A stretch of 64,000 nucleotides of DNA from Metridium senile (lineage: Eukaryota > Cnidaria > Anthozoa > Actiniaria > Metridiidae), in assembly GCA_949775045.1 (NCBI GenBank), contig OX459104.1, forward strand, positions 10,897,655 to 10,961,654, written 5' to 3'. Positions 12,222 through 31,717 of the stretch are shown here, piece after piece. Each line of letters begins with the position of its first letter. Positions within the stretch are counted from its first letter, which is position 1. The notes under the pieces were generated by a model, which saw only the letters and a list, made by a program, of their open reading frames with translations, had not been told where the DNA came from and did no database searches. Made by a program: the position numbers and the translations under genes.

Positions 12222-12774
12222 TGGAAAGAATGGCCAGCTTCGACAATCGAAGCGTTTATATTTTGGCTGCTACTTCATATCTGTCTAAAGAGAAATAATT
12301 TGTAATGTGTATTTGTACTATTCATGAAGTTTTTTTGAGGTTTAATAAGACGTTTAAAACCGTGAAAAGGGATGATTTGTATTCACCACAAAAGCATTAG
12401 CCCGGCATAATTTAGTCATCACACACCGATTGAAGTTTCCTTCGATTTTTGGCATTTTAATGTCAGGTCAACATATATAAGGTCAAGAATCTCACACTTT
12501 GCTGTATGTTTGTCACTCTTACTCATTAATACGAAATGAGCTTTATTTTAAGAATGAGCTTTTGACAAATGTTTTCGTATAGTCAAATTGGTGCGAATAG
12601 CCGCCGAAACAACATTCGCTATAAACGTAAATAGCAGATGCACATAAATATTGTACAATATTACCGGGAATATTGCTCTGCTCTGCAATAAATAAGCTTC
12701 GACAACTGGCAGTTTTATTATTGTTCTGCAAATTTGGACGCGACTGCACAAATAAATATTGTTCTCTATGTAAT

Positions 12775-12874
12775 GTTTAATAAACGAGCAGGAGTGTTTT
12801 ATCAGGATTTAAAACCACGCGGCGAAGCCAAGTGGTTTTAAACCTGATAAAACACGATCTGCGAGTTTATTGAA
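12775..12874. repeat. Foldback element, same family as 7890-7989
   Basis: GTTTAATAAACGAGCAGGAG arm, apex CGCGGCGAAGCCAAG. Confidence 0.85.
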
Positions 12875-13062
12875 CGACTTCAAAAACTCCAACCTATATT
12901 TTGTGTTTTTGTAAAACAAAATCAAGGATTTATGAAAGTTTATTATAGAAAATTAAGGTTAAAGTTTATGTAAATTAGGGTGAATCTATATCTTGAGTTA
13001 AAATACTCGTCACGGTTACGATTTCTTTTGAAAATTTCTCATGAATTATTAATGAGTTTTTG

Positions 13063-13214
13063 AAGTAATATATCAAACATGAGAAAGAGTGTTTCATCAG
13101 GTTTTCAAACACCGAAAAATGGGTTAAAAAACGAGGCGCAGCCGAGTTTTTTTGGGCCCATTTTGAGGTGTTTGAAAACCTGATGAATCACTCTTTCGAG
13201 TGTTGGATATTACT
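13063..13214. repeat. Foldback element with CGAGGCGCAGCCGAG apex
   Basis: Arms AAGTAATATATCAAACATGA and GTTTCATCAGGTTTTCAAAC, with complements. Confidence 0.85.
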
Positions 13215-13659
13215 TCTCAAATTATTGGATAATTATTGGAGAAATTCAAAGCGAAGTTGGCTAATTTTATGCAAGTGTTTCATCAGATTTCAAACTCCTT
13301 CACGCTAGTGATTTTGTCTTTGTTTTCTCTTCATTAATTATTCATGAGTTTTAGAATTATATTAAAAGGTTCTGTTTAAGTATCTGTATTATCTATTTAT
13401 GTAAATTGTTGGAAATTATTCAATTGAAAAAAAAAAGGGTTTGTTAATTTATATGAAAGCGAGTTGTCCCTGATAGCCGGGATAACTCATTATCTTCATA
13501 TAAACAGCCTTTAGACTTCCTGCCGATTCATTTTCTATAACTCGTCTTCAGATCGAACATTATTTTTGCACATTGATTGTTCAGTTTATATATAATATAA
13601 TCATATATATTTTTCAATTTTCCTAACAAAATGTTCACAATCCCTTTTTTTTTCTTCTA

Positions 13660-14190
13660 AAAGTCTAGCATGATTGAAAGTCTGTATAGAATAGAATCTT
13701 TTATTATTTTGCTCATATACTTATTACAATATATTATACATTATATTATACATTTTACATTTTTTCTTTCTATATTCGTTTGTATATGTTTGTATGAGTG
13801 TTTCTATTATGTATGTTTTATAGAATATAGAAATTGAGCATGGAGGCTAAGTAAACTGGGAAGTTATCGAGTTAGCCTCCTGTAAGTCGTTCGATATTGA
13901 ACAGAGTACAGATGTGCGACAGACTTTTATGTATAGAGCCTCCTTTTCTAAAATTCTGGATCCGCCAATGGATTAACACCAAACATTAGACTTTTATAAA
14001 GCTCTCTTTAAAAACGTGTTGGCTATATGAGGGTTGTGTTGTTGCAGTTTAATTTAATTTAATTTCTAGTTTAATTATTGCATTTCCTACATATGAAGTC
14101 AGAGACTCCAAAACAGCGTATGGCACCAATTGAGAGTGGCAGTGGCAGTGGCAGTGCTAGTGCTAGTGCTAGTACTGATATGTGAGCGAT
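13660..14190. repeat. Dispersed repeat, copy 2
   Basis: Homologue of 3040-3590. It has its own insertion at about 13690-13885 that copy 1 lacks. Confidence 0.7.
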
Positions 14191-14489
14191 CAAGATGTTG
14201 ATAATGATGGATATGAAAGCATGCGTTCTTCTACCATAACCAACCAATCGTTTGTCAGCACTTAATGATATATGCATCTTTATTTTGTTTCCATTTGTTT
14301 ATTTCCCAATAATATTCAAATACCAATCAAAGCGGTTGATGCTACAATAGACTCGATTGCCTGGTCAAGCAATATATAAGTCATTGCGCCTTAATGACGT
14401 TTCCCTTACTACCCATGCACCAACTAGTATAGCATACTTTAACTTAGCTAGCTACAATGCTACAAGCTAGGGAATTGTATGGGAACTTG

Positions 14490-14755
14490 GTAAGGCGTGA
14501 CATTAGGTATTGTGTTACTTTAGATACGGTGTGACATTATATAGGTATTGTGTTACTTTAGATACGGTGTGACATTAGATATTGTGTTACTTTAGATACG
14601 GTGTGACATTAGGTATTGTGTTGCTTTAGATACGGTGTGACATAAGGTATTATGTTACTTTAGATACGGTGTGACATTAGGTATTGTGTTACTTTAGATA
14701 CGGTGTGACATTAGGTATTGTGTTACTTTAGATACGGTATGACATTAGGTATCAG
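14490..14755. repeat. 34-bp tandem repeat downstream of the GH5-like gene
   Basis: About seven copies of a 34-bp unit built on GATACGGTGTGACATTAG then TATTGTGTTACTTTA. Confidence 0.85.
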
Positions 14756-14829
14756 TGAAGGTAATAGCGGTATTAGCGGTATGTGATAATGTGTTACATC
14801 GTTAAGCCCGTAGCAATGCTTTATCCCTT

Positions 14830-14835
14830 TTTATT
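14830..14835 (-). promoter_or_regulatory. Polyadenylation signal of the GH5-like gene
   Basis: AATAAA on the minus strand, about 10 nt downstream of the TAG stop of the GH5-like gene. It supports exon 5 as the terminal exon. Confidence 0.5.
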
Positions 14836-14844
14836 ATAAGAAGT

Positions 14845-20968
<6,124 letters not shown>

Positions 20969-21961
20969 CTTGTCTCGTAGCTGGTCGTTGCTAAACTGAA
21001 AGTGAGAAAAGCTATTAGATAGTTAAAAGGCGTACAGATCTCACCCACAGTGATTTAATATATATGATAATCTGACTCCTTTTGTCAGGAGTTTTTATCT
21101 CTTGAATGAAAAGAGAGACAAACCGAAAAAAAAAACAATTAAAAAGCACTTAAATAGATGTGATAGTTTAAGCTGTGATGATAGAAGAGTAGCTTTTAGT
21201 AATTAGCTTATAGTTTATGAAGACATTTTACTGTACTGCACTCAGTCACGTGGGTGAGTCTGTAAGGGGGGGGGGGGGGGGGGGGGGGGTATTACTGGGA
21301 AGTAAAAGAACAACGAGACAAAATCACTGGTCAACGATCGTTTGCATTTAGAGGAGCAAAAATGTGTAACCATCTGCCAACCGAAATAAAATAAATTGAG
21401 AACACAAAACGTTTCAAAATATACCTGATTAATCATATCGTATCTCGTTAACATAAACAATATTCTTTTACAATTTCTAATCTATTTTTTGTTTGTTTTG
21501 TTTTTCTTTTAAATTTATTGTAAAGTTGACCATGATTTTTATGTATTGTACAGTATAGTTAGTTTTAATAAACATTGTAGCTGAAAAGCCTCTTAAAGGA
21601 GCACAATAAAGTTTGTATGTATGCAGGTGTAATATTCCTATATCTCACAAAAATCGGCAATTTGATAAGTTTATCGCTTTTCCAGCTTTATTTTGTTTGA
21701 TGTTTCGGGTAGTATCTCTTAAAAGTTTAACATTGTTCCGTACTGTGCCCTTTTTAAAAGTCTTTTAGGTTTTTTGTTTTTGTTTTTGTGTGTGAATAAT
21801 ACCGATGAGCCTACATGATATTGTTTCCCCTGAGTCTCCCCGAAGCCTTCCCCCCCCCCCCCCCCCCCCACCCCGAATCCCTACCGTGTCTCACAAGGCG
21901 TATATCAATAACTATTCCATAACATTCTAAGCTTTTAAGCTTGATCGATATCGCTGTTTTA

Positions 21962-22011
<50 letters not shown>

Positions 22012-22405
22012 TTCTTTTTAACAAAATTTTATTAAGCAACACATAAAACATTTACAGTAAGTATAGAATAGTACGTTATTTACAATTAATGAAAAATACA
22101 CTATAAGAGTACTCTTCTAGATTTTACATTTAAATATAGAACACGTTATTTACAATTAATGAAGATTTCACTATAAGTGTAGTCTTCTAGATTTTTATCA
22201 CATAATCTACTTAGTCTACTTATAATTACTATTTTTCTTTGTTATTCTAATTAGATGAAGGATCTCTAAAAAAACAACAACAATGGTTTATCTATTTCAA
22301 TTAATCTTAAAAAAGGATAGGGGTTTCCAAGAGCGCCCATACAGCTTCGCTAAGCTAATTGTCAAGTGAATAAAATTAGTATAGGAAATCGCACCATCTT
22401 GAGTA
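20969..22405. other. No gene; homopolymers and (TA)n
   Basis: A G tract at about 21267-21290, a C tract at about 21851-21870 and (TA)n at 21965-22001. This is the presumed promoter side of the GH5-like gene near 21000; no promoter element was recognised. Confidence 0.6.
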
Positions 22406-23429
22406 CAGTATACATGTTGCCCAGTTTTGTGACACTCCAGTTTGTAAATACTATATATTCTCTACAGAGAAAAATAACTCTATAAAGAATGTTAGGATAA
22501 AAATTAAAGGCAAATTAATCAGGTAAAATAGCGATGTAGATATTTTCTAATTTTTTAAGAATTTTTTAATTTGATAAAACAAAAGGAATATTTCGACGGC
22601 AATTTGGGTGCCCAGTTGGCCCAGTTTCGTGACAAGTTGTAAAAATGCATTGTTTTCAAAGCAATTCGCAACAAAACTCGATAAAACAAATCAAAAACAT
22701 ATTTTCTTACCTTTATCTATATTTTAATTTAATTGCGCTTACATTTGGATTCTTCCATATTTTTTGGAATATGAAACTACTTGAAATGTTTCAAAGTCGC
22801 GCTACTTATATAGAAACTATCCGAAAAGGCGACTTTATCTGCCGTATTGCTCCATATAGCAAAAGCAAAACTGCGTGATTCACTAAACGAACAGAATTCA
22901 TAACGTGTGTGTTTTCAAACAATTTCAAGCCATGATTTCGTTTAAACTCAATACTTCTCAGTGTATTCGGGCTTGTTGTAATCACTAGTATTTGCGTGTC
23001 ACGAAACTGGGCACCTTATCTTAAAACGGAATACATATTATGCATCTAATATTTTTGCAAATATCAAAATTGCTGAACATTCAAGCGTCGTAGAATGAAG
23101 TTACACTCTCTAGCTATTGTCAGTATAAATCTTGTCTTTGTTCTTTGATAATGTGCGATGTAAATCCCTCTTTTTCGAGCTAATGTCAGTTTAAGTCATA
23201 CATTTTTGCCAGCAAACCTCCACTGCTCTGCCAACACTTGCTTGTCATCGAAGAATCCGTGCATGTAAAAGCCCGTCAAAACATACATACTAAAGCTAAA
23301 TGCTCAGAGTTTTCTTTGCAGTCTTTTTATTTTGTTTTTGTTTTTAATATCAAATAACCGTCGCTAAAAATGAGTTTTCTTTGTTTGTGTCACGATACTG
23401 GTACTGTCACGAAACTGGGCAACATACTG
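22406..23429. mobile_element. TA-flanked TIR element, 1024 bp
   Basis: Ends CAGTATACATGTTGCCCAGT and the complement of GAAACTGGGCAACATACTG, flanked by TA. A second inner inverted pair (CCCAGTTTCGTGAC) lies at about 22620 and 23000. No transposase frame. Confidence 0.8.
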
Positions 23430-26400
23430 TACAAATCGTAAATAGTTACGTTTGACTTTTAAAGCGTCATGACTATCTATTTATTACGAATTAAACGATC
23501 GTGCGATTATTTATTCATAATATACTGGGGAAAAAACTTAAGTACGTGGTACACTACAGAGTATAATTTACGATTTACAACTGTAATGTATTACTGTATG
23601 TGGATGAAAGCAGACTCGAATAATGTTAAACAGTATACAGTCCTAAGCGACCATCTCCGAAAAAATAAGCGACCAATATATCAATTTCCCGTTTTGTTTT
23701 TCATATAAACTCTTTAATAAATCTCACTCGTAAGCGAAAACTCTTGTAAGCGACCGCGACCACCTTAAAGTTTTAAGTTTTTGACTTTTTCATTGTTTTT
23801 CCGCCTCTCTTTTAAGCGACCATCTTGAGCGAATCATTAGACTGCTGACTTTTGGAAAACAATACCTAAAACATGTTGAGAGATACGTGCCGTTGCAAAA
23901 AATACCAAACAAAAGGTTAAAGCACAGTAATTATATTTTGAAATTCATTGATAATTTTTAACATGTGTCTGGACGTGTTACAAATTTCGCATGGTTTGGT
24001 CTTCCTGTGTTACGGTTCTCGTGAGCGACCATTTCCCGTAAGCGACCACTTACTTCTGTTCATGAGAGCGAAAGGTCTATAATTGTTTAAGTATAAACCA
24101 ACTAATAGCTCAAACTTTGCCATATTTTTTTTTAAAGAAAAATAACAGTACAATTTTTTTGCCGTAAAAGTCAGATAATCGAAAATGAGAATACCGAGAA
24201 AGCGCTCAATGTAATTGCAAGTCAGAATTCATTCAAAACACATCGAAATTATCAACTGTTTTTGTTTTTTTGTTCCCCCAATACTTTTATAATTTTAACG
24301 GCTTAAAATGTAGCATACATTTAGTATTAAAACTACTATATACTTTATTTAGAACAACGGAGGAATAAAGAAAACACCTGTTTAAACATAACCCATTTTC
24401 CTTTACCAAGGATGGCTTTTCCCATTTACCAAACATAAACATTAAAAACGCACTGACATATAAAGTATATCGTAAATGGACCGTTTCGTACTAAATGGAA
24501 TATGATATATCATATGAAAGAACAAATAATAGCAATAACAGAAGGGGGAGGGGTTGTTGGAGCTGGGGGACTCGTAGAAAGAGGGAGGGACTCTAATATA
24601 TTTTCTATCTTGTATATTAATTTCCGCTGGGTAGAGTTTAATATTTGGCCTTGATGTCTTATACAGGGAATAGTTTTGACGAAAGATCGTAGGTTAAATG
24701 TAGGTTAATAAACATTCTATGGTCTGTCCACACGGAGCTGCGTACTCTTAGTCGAACACTGAGGGGTGTGGGTTTCCTTTACGTCCCGGCCCTCCTTTAC
24801 AATATGTATGGAGTGCAAACTTTGAGTTTAACATCCTTATTCTTATCCGCAAGTGAAGGTCTAATCATTTGCAATTCATGTATTACTAGCTATACCTTGC
24901 ACAGGTAGCACCTTCTCGTCAATTATTCTAAAACCATGAGTATTGACCAGGCCGGGAAACAAATCAGTCCCGCACAACCCGCTTAACTCCAAGTAAGCCA
25001 ACTAGCAGATGGTTATTTACATATTTTTAGGTAAACCTTATATTTTCTACATATTTGTATCCTTCTTTTTTATTATATGACCCAGTTCTCCAGTTTCATA
25101 TTGTCTGCAAAAATACTCTAGCACAGTACTCGTACTGATGTACACTACTCAATATGTTTAATCTATAGGCGCGGCGGCGTTAAATGGTACAACGGTACAT
25201 ATTTGCAGAGTGTTATATCGAACCGTTGGAGAGATCGCTAAACCGAGAAAATTAGAGGTCAAACTAAGCTGATGCTAAAAACAGCTGAATATCAACTATT
25301 TAAAATAGTTTGATGGTAACTAGGAACTTTATTTACTATCAACGATAAGTACACATGAATTTGAACATAAAGGTAGCGTTCTAATGCCCTTGAACTAATC
25401 ACATAAAGGGATTGGATTTACAATTTGTTTAGTAGGGTAGGGTGTATAAGCTTCTCAGTGCTCACTATTAAATTCCATTGTGTTGATGGGAGCGTAAGAG
25501 TTTGCTATTTCAAGAACTATATATAGTTCAAAATGTCTGTTACATGAACGTACAAACTCAAATAGCTATGTGATAGCTAGCTCGAAATCTTTGACCAATT
25601 TTCTAAAACTTTAAATGGAAAAGCGTTGGTTGACGTGTCCTTACCATCAGAATTGGCTTAACTTACGAATATATAACTGATCAAATTGTCTTGTTGTTAT
25701 CTATTAAGTCGAGCTGTTATATGACGATATTAGTCTTCAATAGTTTTTCAAATGCAACAGTGGAACCATACAATTTTCGTCCAATTAAAAACATTTTTGT
25801 AAAGTATTTAGAGAGTTTTCAAATCATTCGCCGCTTTCTAATCAATAACTTTCAATGAAACCTCCTTAGACGAGTCGTTGGGGTGCAGATTGAGAACATG
25901 CATCGTTGGGATCATTGTTGTGTTACATAACGGTACTTCAACCTGATTTGAAATCCGACATTCATTGCGTAGAGAGAAGTTTGGGAGGAGTGAGGAGGTG
26001 ACAGCTTTTCACAGGCTATTCATCGAGCCACGGCTTCTTGGGCTTTTAGCAGGTAGAGGCATTTTAGCAGAGCCAACCAACTGTATGGTGGATGTGCCAG
26101 TCATGCCCAAAAACTTTACTTAGATTTTACGTTTTTTTTTTTTTTGTAGCTTGTTGCTGATGCAATGCCTTTTGTGCTTTGTTTGACCGATTCTTTGGTG
26201 AAAGAAAAATAGTTTTCCATGCCCCATTTTCAGTCTAGATTACTTAGCATGCTCTAGGTCATTGGTTCACATAAAGCTTCTCTTTAGGCCAAACATAAAA
26301 GTCGAGCTCTTGTTAGTGTATTGTTTTGATGATGGGCAATTTTCCCCCGTTGGCAGTACTAGGGAATCTTAATTGAAATCGCCTGCAGCTCCATGTAGTG

Positions 26401-26543
26401 TTAATTAATTTACTTGTCTCTGCTGATTTTTTGATGATTAGTAATTGATTTGATTTAATTACAATCCTTAATGTGTTGGAGCCCATCAATCATATGTGGT
26501 TTCGTACATAAGGCAAATCGTAAGAAATGTTGTTGGTTTCTTA
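23430..26543. other. No gene recognised
   Basis: 23640-24075 has scattered GTAAGCGACCA motifs like those of the element at 48953, probably eroded pogo-type sequence. The rest shows no coding exon or repeat I can name. Confidence 0.4.
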
Positions 26544-26720
26544 AGCGGCGTTTACACGAGCAATTTTTCCTTGACAATTTTTCTTTGTCAAGGAAAAGCC
26601 AACATTTTAGCTTTTCTTTGTCAAGGAAAAATTGTAAATTTTACTCCATCTACGTACACGAGCAATTTTTCCTTGTCAAGGAAATCTTGTCAAGGAAAAA
26701 ATGCTTGTGTAAACGCCGCT
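26544..26720. mobile_element. MITE with TTA target duplication
   Basis: Ends AGCGGCGTTTACACGAGC, flanked by TTA on both sides (PIF/Harbinger-type signature). Internal TCAAGGAAAAA subrepeats. Confidence 0.85.
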
Positions 26721-26791
26721 TTATACCAGTTTTCAATTTCAAGACTCAATGAGCGTTCAGTTGTGAAGAAATCATTGGATAGTCATTGTCG

Positions 26792-27714
26792 TTATAGTGT
26801 TTGCATGGGAATTTCGTTGCTTTGACTTACAGTACGTGTTAAACAATTACGAAACGACTTGAAGAAGACAAAGTAAACAATAGGGTTAAACATAGAGTTG
26901 AACGATGTAGAAATAACAAAAATATCTTTAGCCAAATCAAATGGTATTGTAAAAAGGTGAAAAATACCGTTAATTATTAGAAGGACGAAAGGTATACCAG
27001 TGCAAATATAGAAAGTCAGCGTTACTGTAATTATAATCCACATTACTTTTTTCCTTGCTTTACGTCTGGCTTTTTCAGCTTCAGCTTGATGACCAAGTGC
27101 GTTGTCTTGTTTTCTAATAGCACATATCACACGAAGATACAAAATGAACATAGCAGTTGAAGGGATGATGTAATGTGTTAACAGAAAACTGAAATGATAC
27201 GCATTAAAACTATACCAGGAAAAAGTTTTGTTACCACATAAACATTTAGTATTGTCATATTTAACGAGAAACATTTCAAATGTTAAAATTGCTAATCCAG
27301 AAACCCATGAGAGCGACAAGATCCACTTGCTTCGGTAACTGCACTGTTAAGCCTCGAAAATGGATAAAAAATAGCTTTGTAGCGTTCGTACGCCATAGTT
27401 GCCAACAATAACGGTGAAATACAAGTCCCAAGCCAATAAAATCTCTGCATCCCGCAAAGCATTTCAGCGAAGATAACGCTTTGATTGTATGCTTTTGGAA
27501 GTAATGGTTCGCCTAAAACACCACGATAATCATTTGAAAACACATAAAAAATCCCCAGAAAACCAGATAAGGCGTCGAGTATAGCAAGGTTGAGTATGAT
27601 ATAATTCATAGATGTCTTCATGGTTTTAACGCGTACGATAATGTGACAAACCAAGGCATTACCAATGATGGAAAAAACAGCAAGGACAATGGCAGCTATT
27701 TTGATAACAGCCAT
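26792..27714 (-). pseudogene. Class A GPCR with a single frameshift before TM4
   Basis: ATG at 27714 (MAVIKIAAIVLAVFSIIGN) starts almost directly in TM1, with little N-terminal tail. TM2 contains LNLAILDALSG; TM3 ends YERYKAIFYPF (ERY in place of DRY). The frame then breaks between about 27318 and 27350, and the receptor resumes as RSKWILSLSWVSGLAIL (TM4). TM5 (HYIIPSTAMFILYL), a basic third loop (KARRKARKK), TM6 (FYICTGIPFVLL) and TM7 with NPIVYFVFF follow, then a short tail ending at 26792. No splice sites would remove the shift. Everything else is intact, so this is either a young pseudogene or one sequencing/assembly indel. The ligand is unknown. Confidence 0.8.
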
Positions 27715-29177
27715 AATTTACATGAACCGGCTAATTCACTCTGAATGAATAGATTTTAGAGTGTCCAAACTCTGTAAGCAATTAAAAGGAATGAAACTCA
27801 ACGAAATTCAGCCGATATTTTTTTATTTTGGCAGGTGCACATCGGAAGAGTTTGTTATGTTTTTTTTTTATTCGTCGCAAATATAATTATTCCAAAGTAA
27901 TGTAGAAACGGATTGGTTAGTTTAACAATAGAATATTTGATGTTATGATCGTTGTATAAGCCTTATGGTTTCCATATACTATGCTCCTATTCGCCATTTT
28001 TCTTATAACATCCTTATAATTGTACATATTTTCTTTGTGTGGCAAATTTAACATAACATGCATGGTTTAGAAGAGAAAGAAAATATTAATTCAAAAAAAG
28101 AATCGGACTCGCAATCGGATAATTAGTCTATTGCGGCAAATTAAGAAGCTTAAAGTTCCTTTGGTCGACATTCACTTACAATAAATACCATCATTTAATA
28201 AACGCACTCTTTATATCTTTATCGTGTAGTCATAATATAATTCAGCAAATGTGACCTAACAATTTAGAGTGAATAAAATATGAATTGAATTCCAGCTGCT
28301 TAAGGGAGATAGCACGACTGCGTTTCCAAAAATATGTATAATTATTCTAAAGTTGTCACTAAATCCTGCAGAGCGTTGTCCTGTGGATAATCTTAGTAGA
28401 CATATAGTAAGAAAAGTAATACATTTGGTTTCTCAGTACTTTTCACGCTTCCATTTCACTACTAATCCAGTCATGTTATTAAAAATTGCAACAGAAGGTT
28501 TTTCAACGTTTTTCCCATCAGAAAACCTTCCTCTACAACATATCAAAAATCATATGAAATCATAGTAGGGGAAGTGGCCAAAAAATAGCATTTTTAAAAG
28601 CTATCTGTAGCCGGTCTTATAATTAGCTGTACATGAAGACGAGGCTATCGGTTTTTGCTCAGTAAAATGTATAAAATAGAGTGTTAAACACTACTAAAAG
28701 TAGATGATTCTTTTAGTTTAATACAAGTATAGTATTTTATCAATCATCACAAATAAAAAAAATTATACTTTAAATATTTATTTCACAGCTTAATCTGTGA
28801 AGGATCGAAAATTGCTTCATAATCATATCAATCACACCGGAGTACTAGAATTAAGTAATTCATATTTCATGTATGTGTGGAGGGGAGAGGAACAGTGATC
28901 GGATTAAAATATCCTTCCTCCCAAATTTTATACCATTTTTCTCCCTATTCTCCCTGATTTTCTTTGTTCTTAAATATAAGCTATTGAGGCTATTCATTAG
29001 AGTGCAAAAGGTACAAATGTGAACCATTTAATAGTTTGTAATTCAGAGATAAGCTGTTCGCATAAAATTGGCCCAAATAATATTACAATATTAATCAGGC
29101 CAGTAATTCATATCCCGCAATAAGTGGAAATAAACAAATCTATCTATCTATCTAAATAGAACATTAAAGTTCAATTA
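27715..29177. other. No gene recognised
   Basis: AT-rich; (ATCT)n at about 29140. Upstream of the second GPCR; no promoter motif was identified. Confidence 0.4.
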
Positions 29178-29594
29178 TAGGCCCTTTGCAGGACATGGTC
29201 ACGTGCTTCATTCCTCCATTCTCTCTCAGAAAAACATCTAAAAATATATTTGAAATGGGAAAAACTAAAAGTTACCCCGATTACTAACCTTGAAACGTCG
29301 CTATCTTGCTTGATGTTCACAAACGAATAGGAAAAGAAAACCATAAAAAACGCTAACTCTTCATGTCTAAAAACAACATTTCAAGGAGGTAAGACGGACG
29401 ACAGGTTTAAAGAGGAAGAATTTTAAGTATTAGATTGAATAGAAACTTACAACTAAGGAATAAACATCTCCAAAGATGAAGTGTTTTGTTTTTCGTTTTT
29501 GTAAGTTTTTTTTTACCAGGCGAGGCGTCTTTGTCCTCAAAAATCATGTTGCTTTGCAGTATCTAGGCACGTGACCAAGTCCTGTAAAGGGCCT
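29178..29594. mobile_element. TIR element, about 417 bp
   Basis: Ends TAGGCCCTTTGCAGGACATG and the complement of GTCCTGTAAAGGGCCTA. A related end lies at about 39263-39298. Confidence 0.7.
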
Positions 29595-31717
29595 ATTAAT
29601 TAGGTAAAATCGACCTTCTCCCTCCTCCCTCTATTTTTACCTCTTTTTATTTTTGCTTATTGTGTTCTATTTACTTTAACTATAAATAAAATAATTAGTA
29701 CTAATTGGCGTACTCACAATGTTATTCACATTATCAAGTTTTTCGAAGGGAATGAATAGGCAATGATCAGATTGTTCCTGTGGTGACAGCAACTGTAGTG
29801 CATCGGTTTATATGTGGGAGGCTGGGACCAACAACCAGAGTCTTAAAATAATCTAGGAAATTGAACTGACTTGAAAATGTCCCGGGGAAAATCTCTACAC
29901 ATGCTTCACAACACTAAAACATTACTACACTAACCTGCATTATTGGGACATAAAAGAACCACTGAGGACGCGTATCAAGTCCTTGCCGTGACCTCTCTCA
30001 GTGACTAACTTATACTTAAATGCATTCTAACTACAAATTCTTTCATGTTTATATGTTACGTGGCTGCAAAGTACCCAGTGTTTAAATAGCACTCTGTACA
30101 TAAGGGAATAAAGGCTTCGACATACCAAACAACAAGTCTCTAGCTTTGTGGACTTTGTGTGTATTACACACATATTAAAGTTCAAACCAGATTGAATTTA
30201 TGTGGCTTTTCGAAAAGAAACAAATATGTCGTAGGACAAACAATTTTACATGAGTCACAGGAAGATAATTGTTTCTACAACCTGTACTGTCGACCCCGCG
30301 TCGTGTCATAGCCACTTGTCGTCAAGTGAGTACCGGCCTTGATTGTAAAGCGCGTCGTAAAGTTTAGAGTGACGCAGAATGTGCTATCAGTATAAGCAAA
30401 CATTAAATCCTCATTTCTAGGTACGAGTATACTGATCACAGCACTAAGAGATGCAAATGCAGTAATAAGAACACCTTGGAGCATTTTATTGGTTCTGGTT
30501 AACGTAAGCTCTGCATGTGGGTATATGTAATTTGGGAGTATAGCAACAGGGCCCGCAAAAGTACACAAAAAAACATCACTTAAAAATCGCTATTATAAAA
30601 TGTTATATTAAAAAAATATAAATAACCACTTGTCAATGAAAACGATCATACAAATTAACAAAATCCTCACTCCAATACACCCCTTACCAATCTAGAGAAA
30701 ATATCGAGCATAACCCCCCCCCACACCCCCCCCCCCCCCCCCGGAATTACCTCTAGTATATTGGTATAAAACAAGACTAAACTGTCTTTAAAACAATATT
30801 CTAGATGCATGATTTTACACAACTATAAGCAGTGAAAAGGCAAAATAGTACAAATTTTGGTTTGGAGCCTCGTTTTCATGTCGGTACAAAACCTACCACG
30901 AAAAAAAGGCGATTTTCAGGATGTTCCCCCTGCATAGATTCAATATGATTTTTAATATGTTGCGTGACTAGATGCTATTCCATGTCGGATTGTAAAGAAA
31001 AAGCCTTCTGTTGCAATTAGTGATGGGTCAATCCGTATAATGACTGGACTATACGTCCACTGCATGTTTATCATTTTTAGTGAAGTTCTGGGAAAAGCGA
31101 GCTTTCGAGTCCTCGTTTATCTCGTACTGTCTCATTTTGTTCGTTCGTTACAACTCAGGAACCCCAAAACCAGATTTTCTCTAATTGTTTTTAAAACTTT
31201 CCATCTGACAGACTGAAATATCAACCTTTGGCTACACAGGAATCCCGGTATAAGCAATAAATTCCATCAAAGTGAGACAGGGAGCCCGGTTAATGCTAGC
31301 ACCGTGGTCATAGCGGGATAGAGGAAAGACAATCGATGGACTTTTTTCTTACTTACTTTTTTCTTACAAAAAATAATAAAATAACGTTTCTTTATTTTTT
31401 ATTTTTTTTATTTCTCTCTATATTATTCTCATTGATCCTTTTTGTATTTGTATTTTTATTCTTATCTCTCTATTCCTCCTTTAATCAATTAACCAACAAT
31501 TAATCAAGCAAAGCATTGTAAACATTTAATATTTGTTTATTGATTTAGCCAATCAAAAATAGTATAGTTGCCTTCACAACCAAGAACCAATCACGGAGAG
31601 TGTTATATGTGACATCATGCGTTGATGACGGGAATGCAGAATAAAGCAATAACGCAAGGCAAGTTTTAAGTGGACGGTTCATTCGCTATTAAGGTTTTTC
31701 TCAAAAAGTACCGTGAA
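29595..31717. other. No gene recognised
   Basis: C tract at about 30712-30741. A 97-codon minus frame at 30275-30568 starts at TTG and matches nothing known to me. 31500-31717 is the presumed promoter/5' UTR of the DUF2341 gene. Confidence 0.4.

Noticed and set aside
30275..30568. 97-codon minus-strand frame with a hydrophobic stretch
   Set aside because: Starts at TTG, no homology recognised, and no exon borders in a consistent model.
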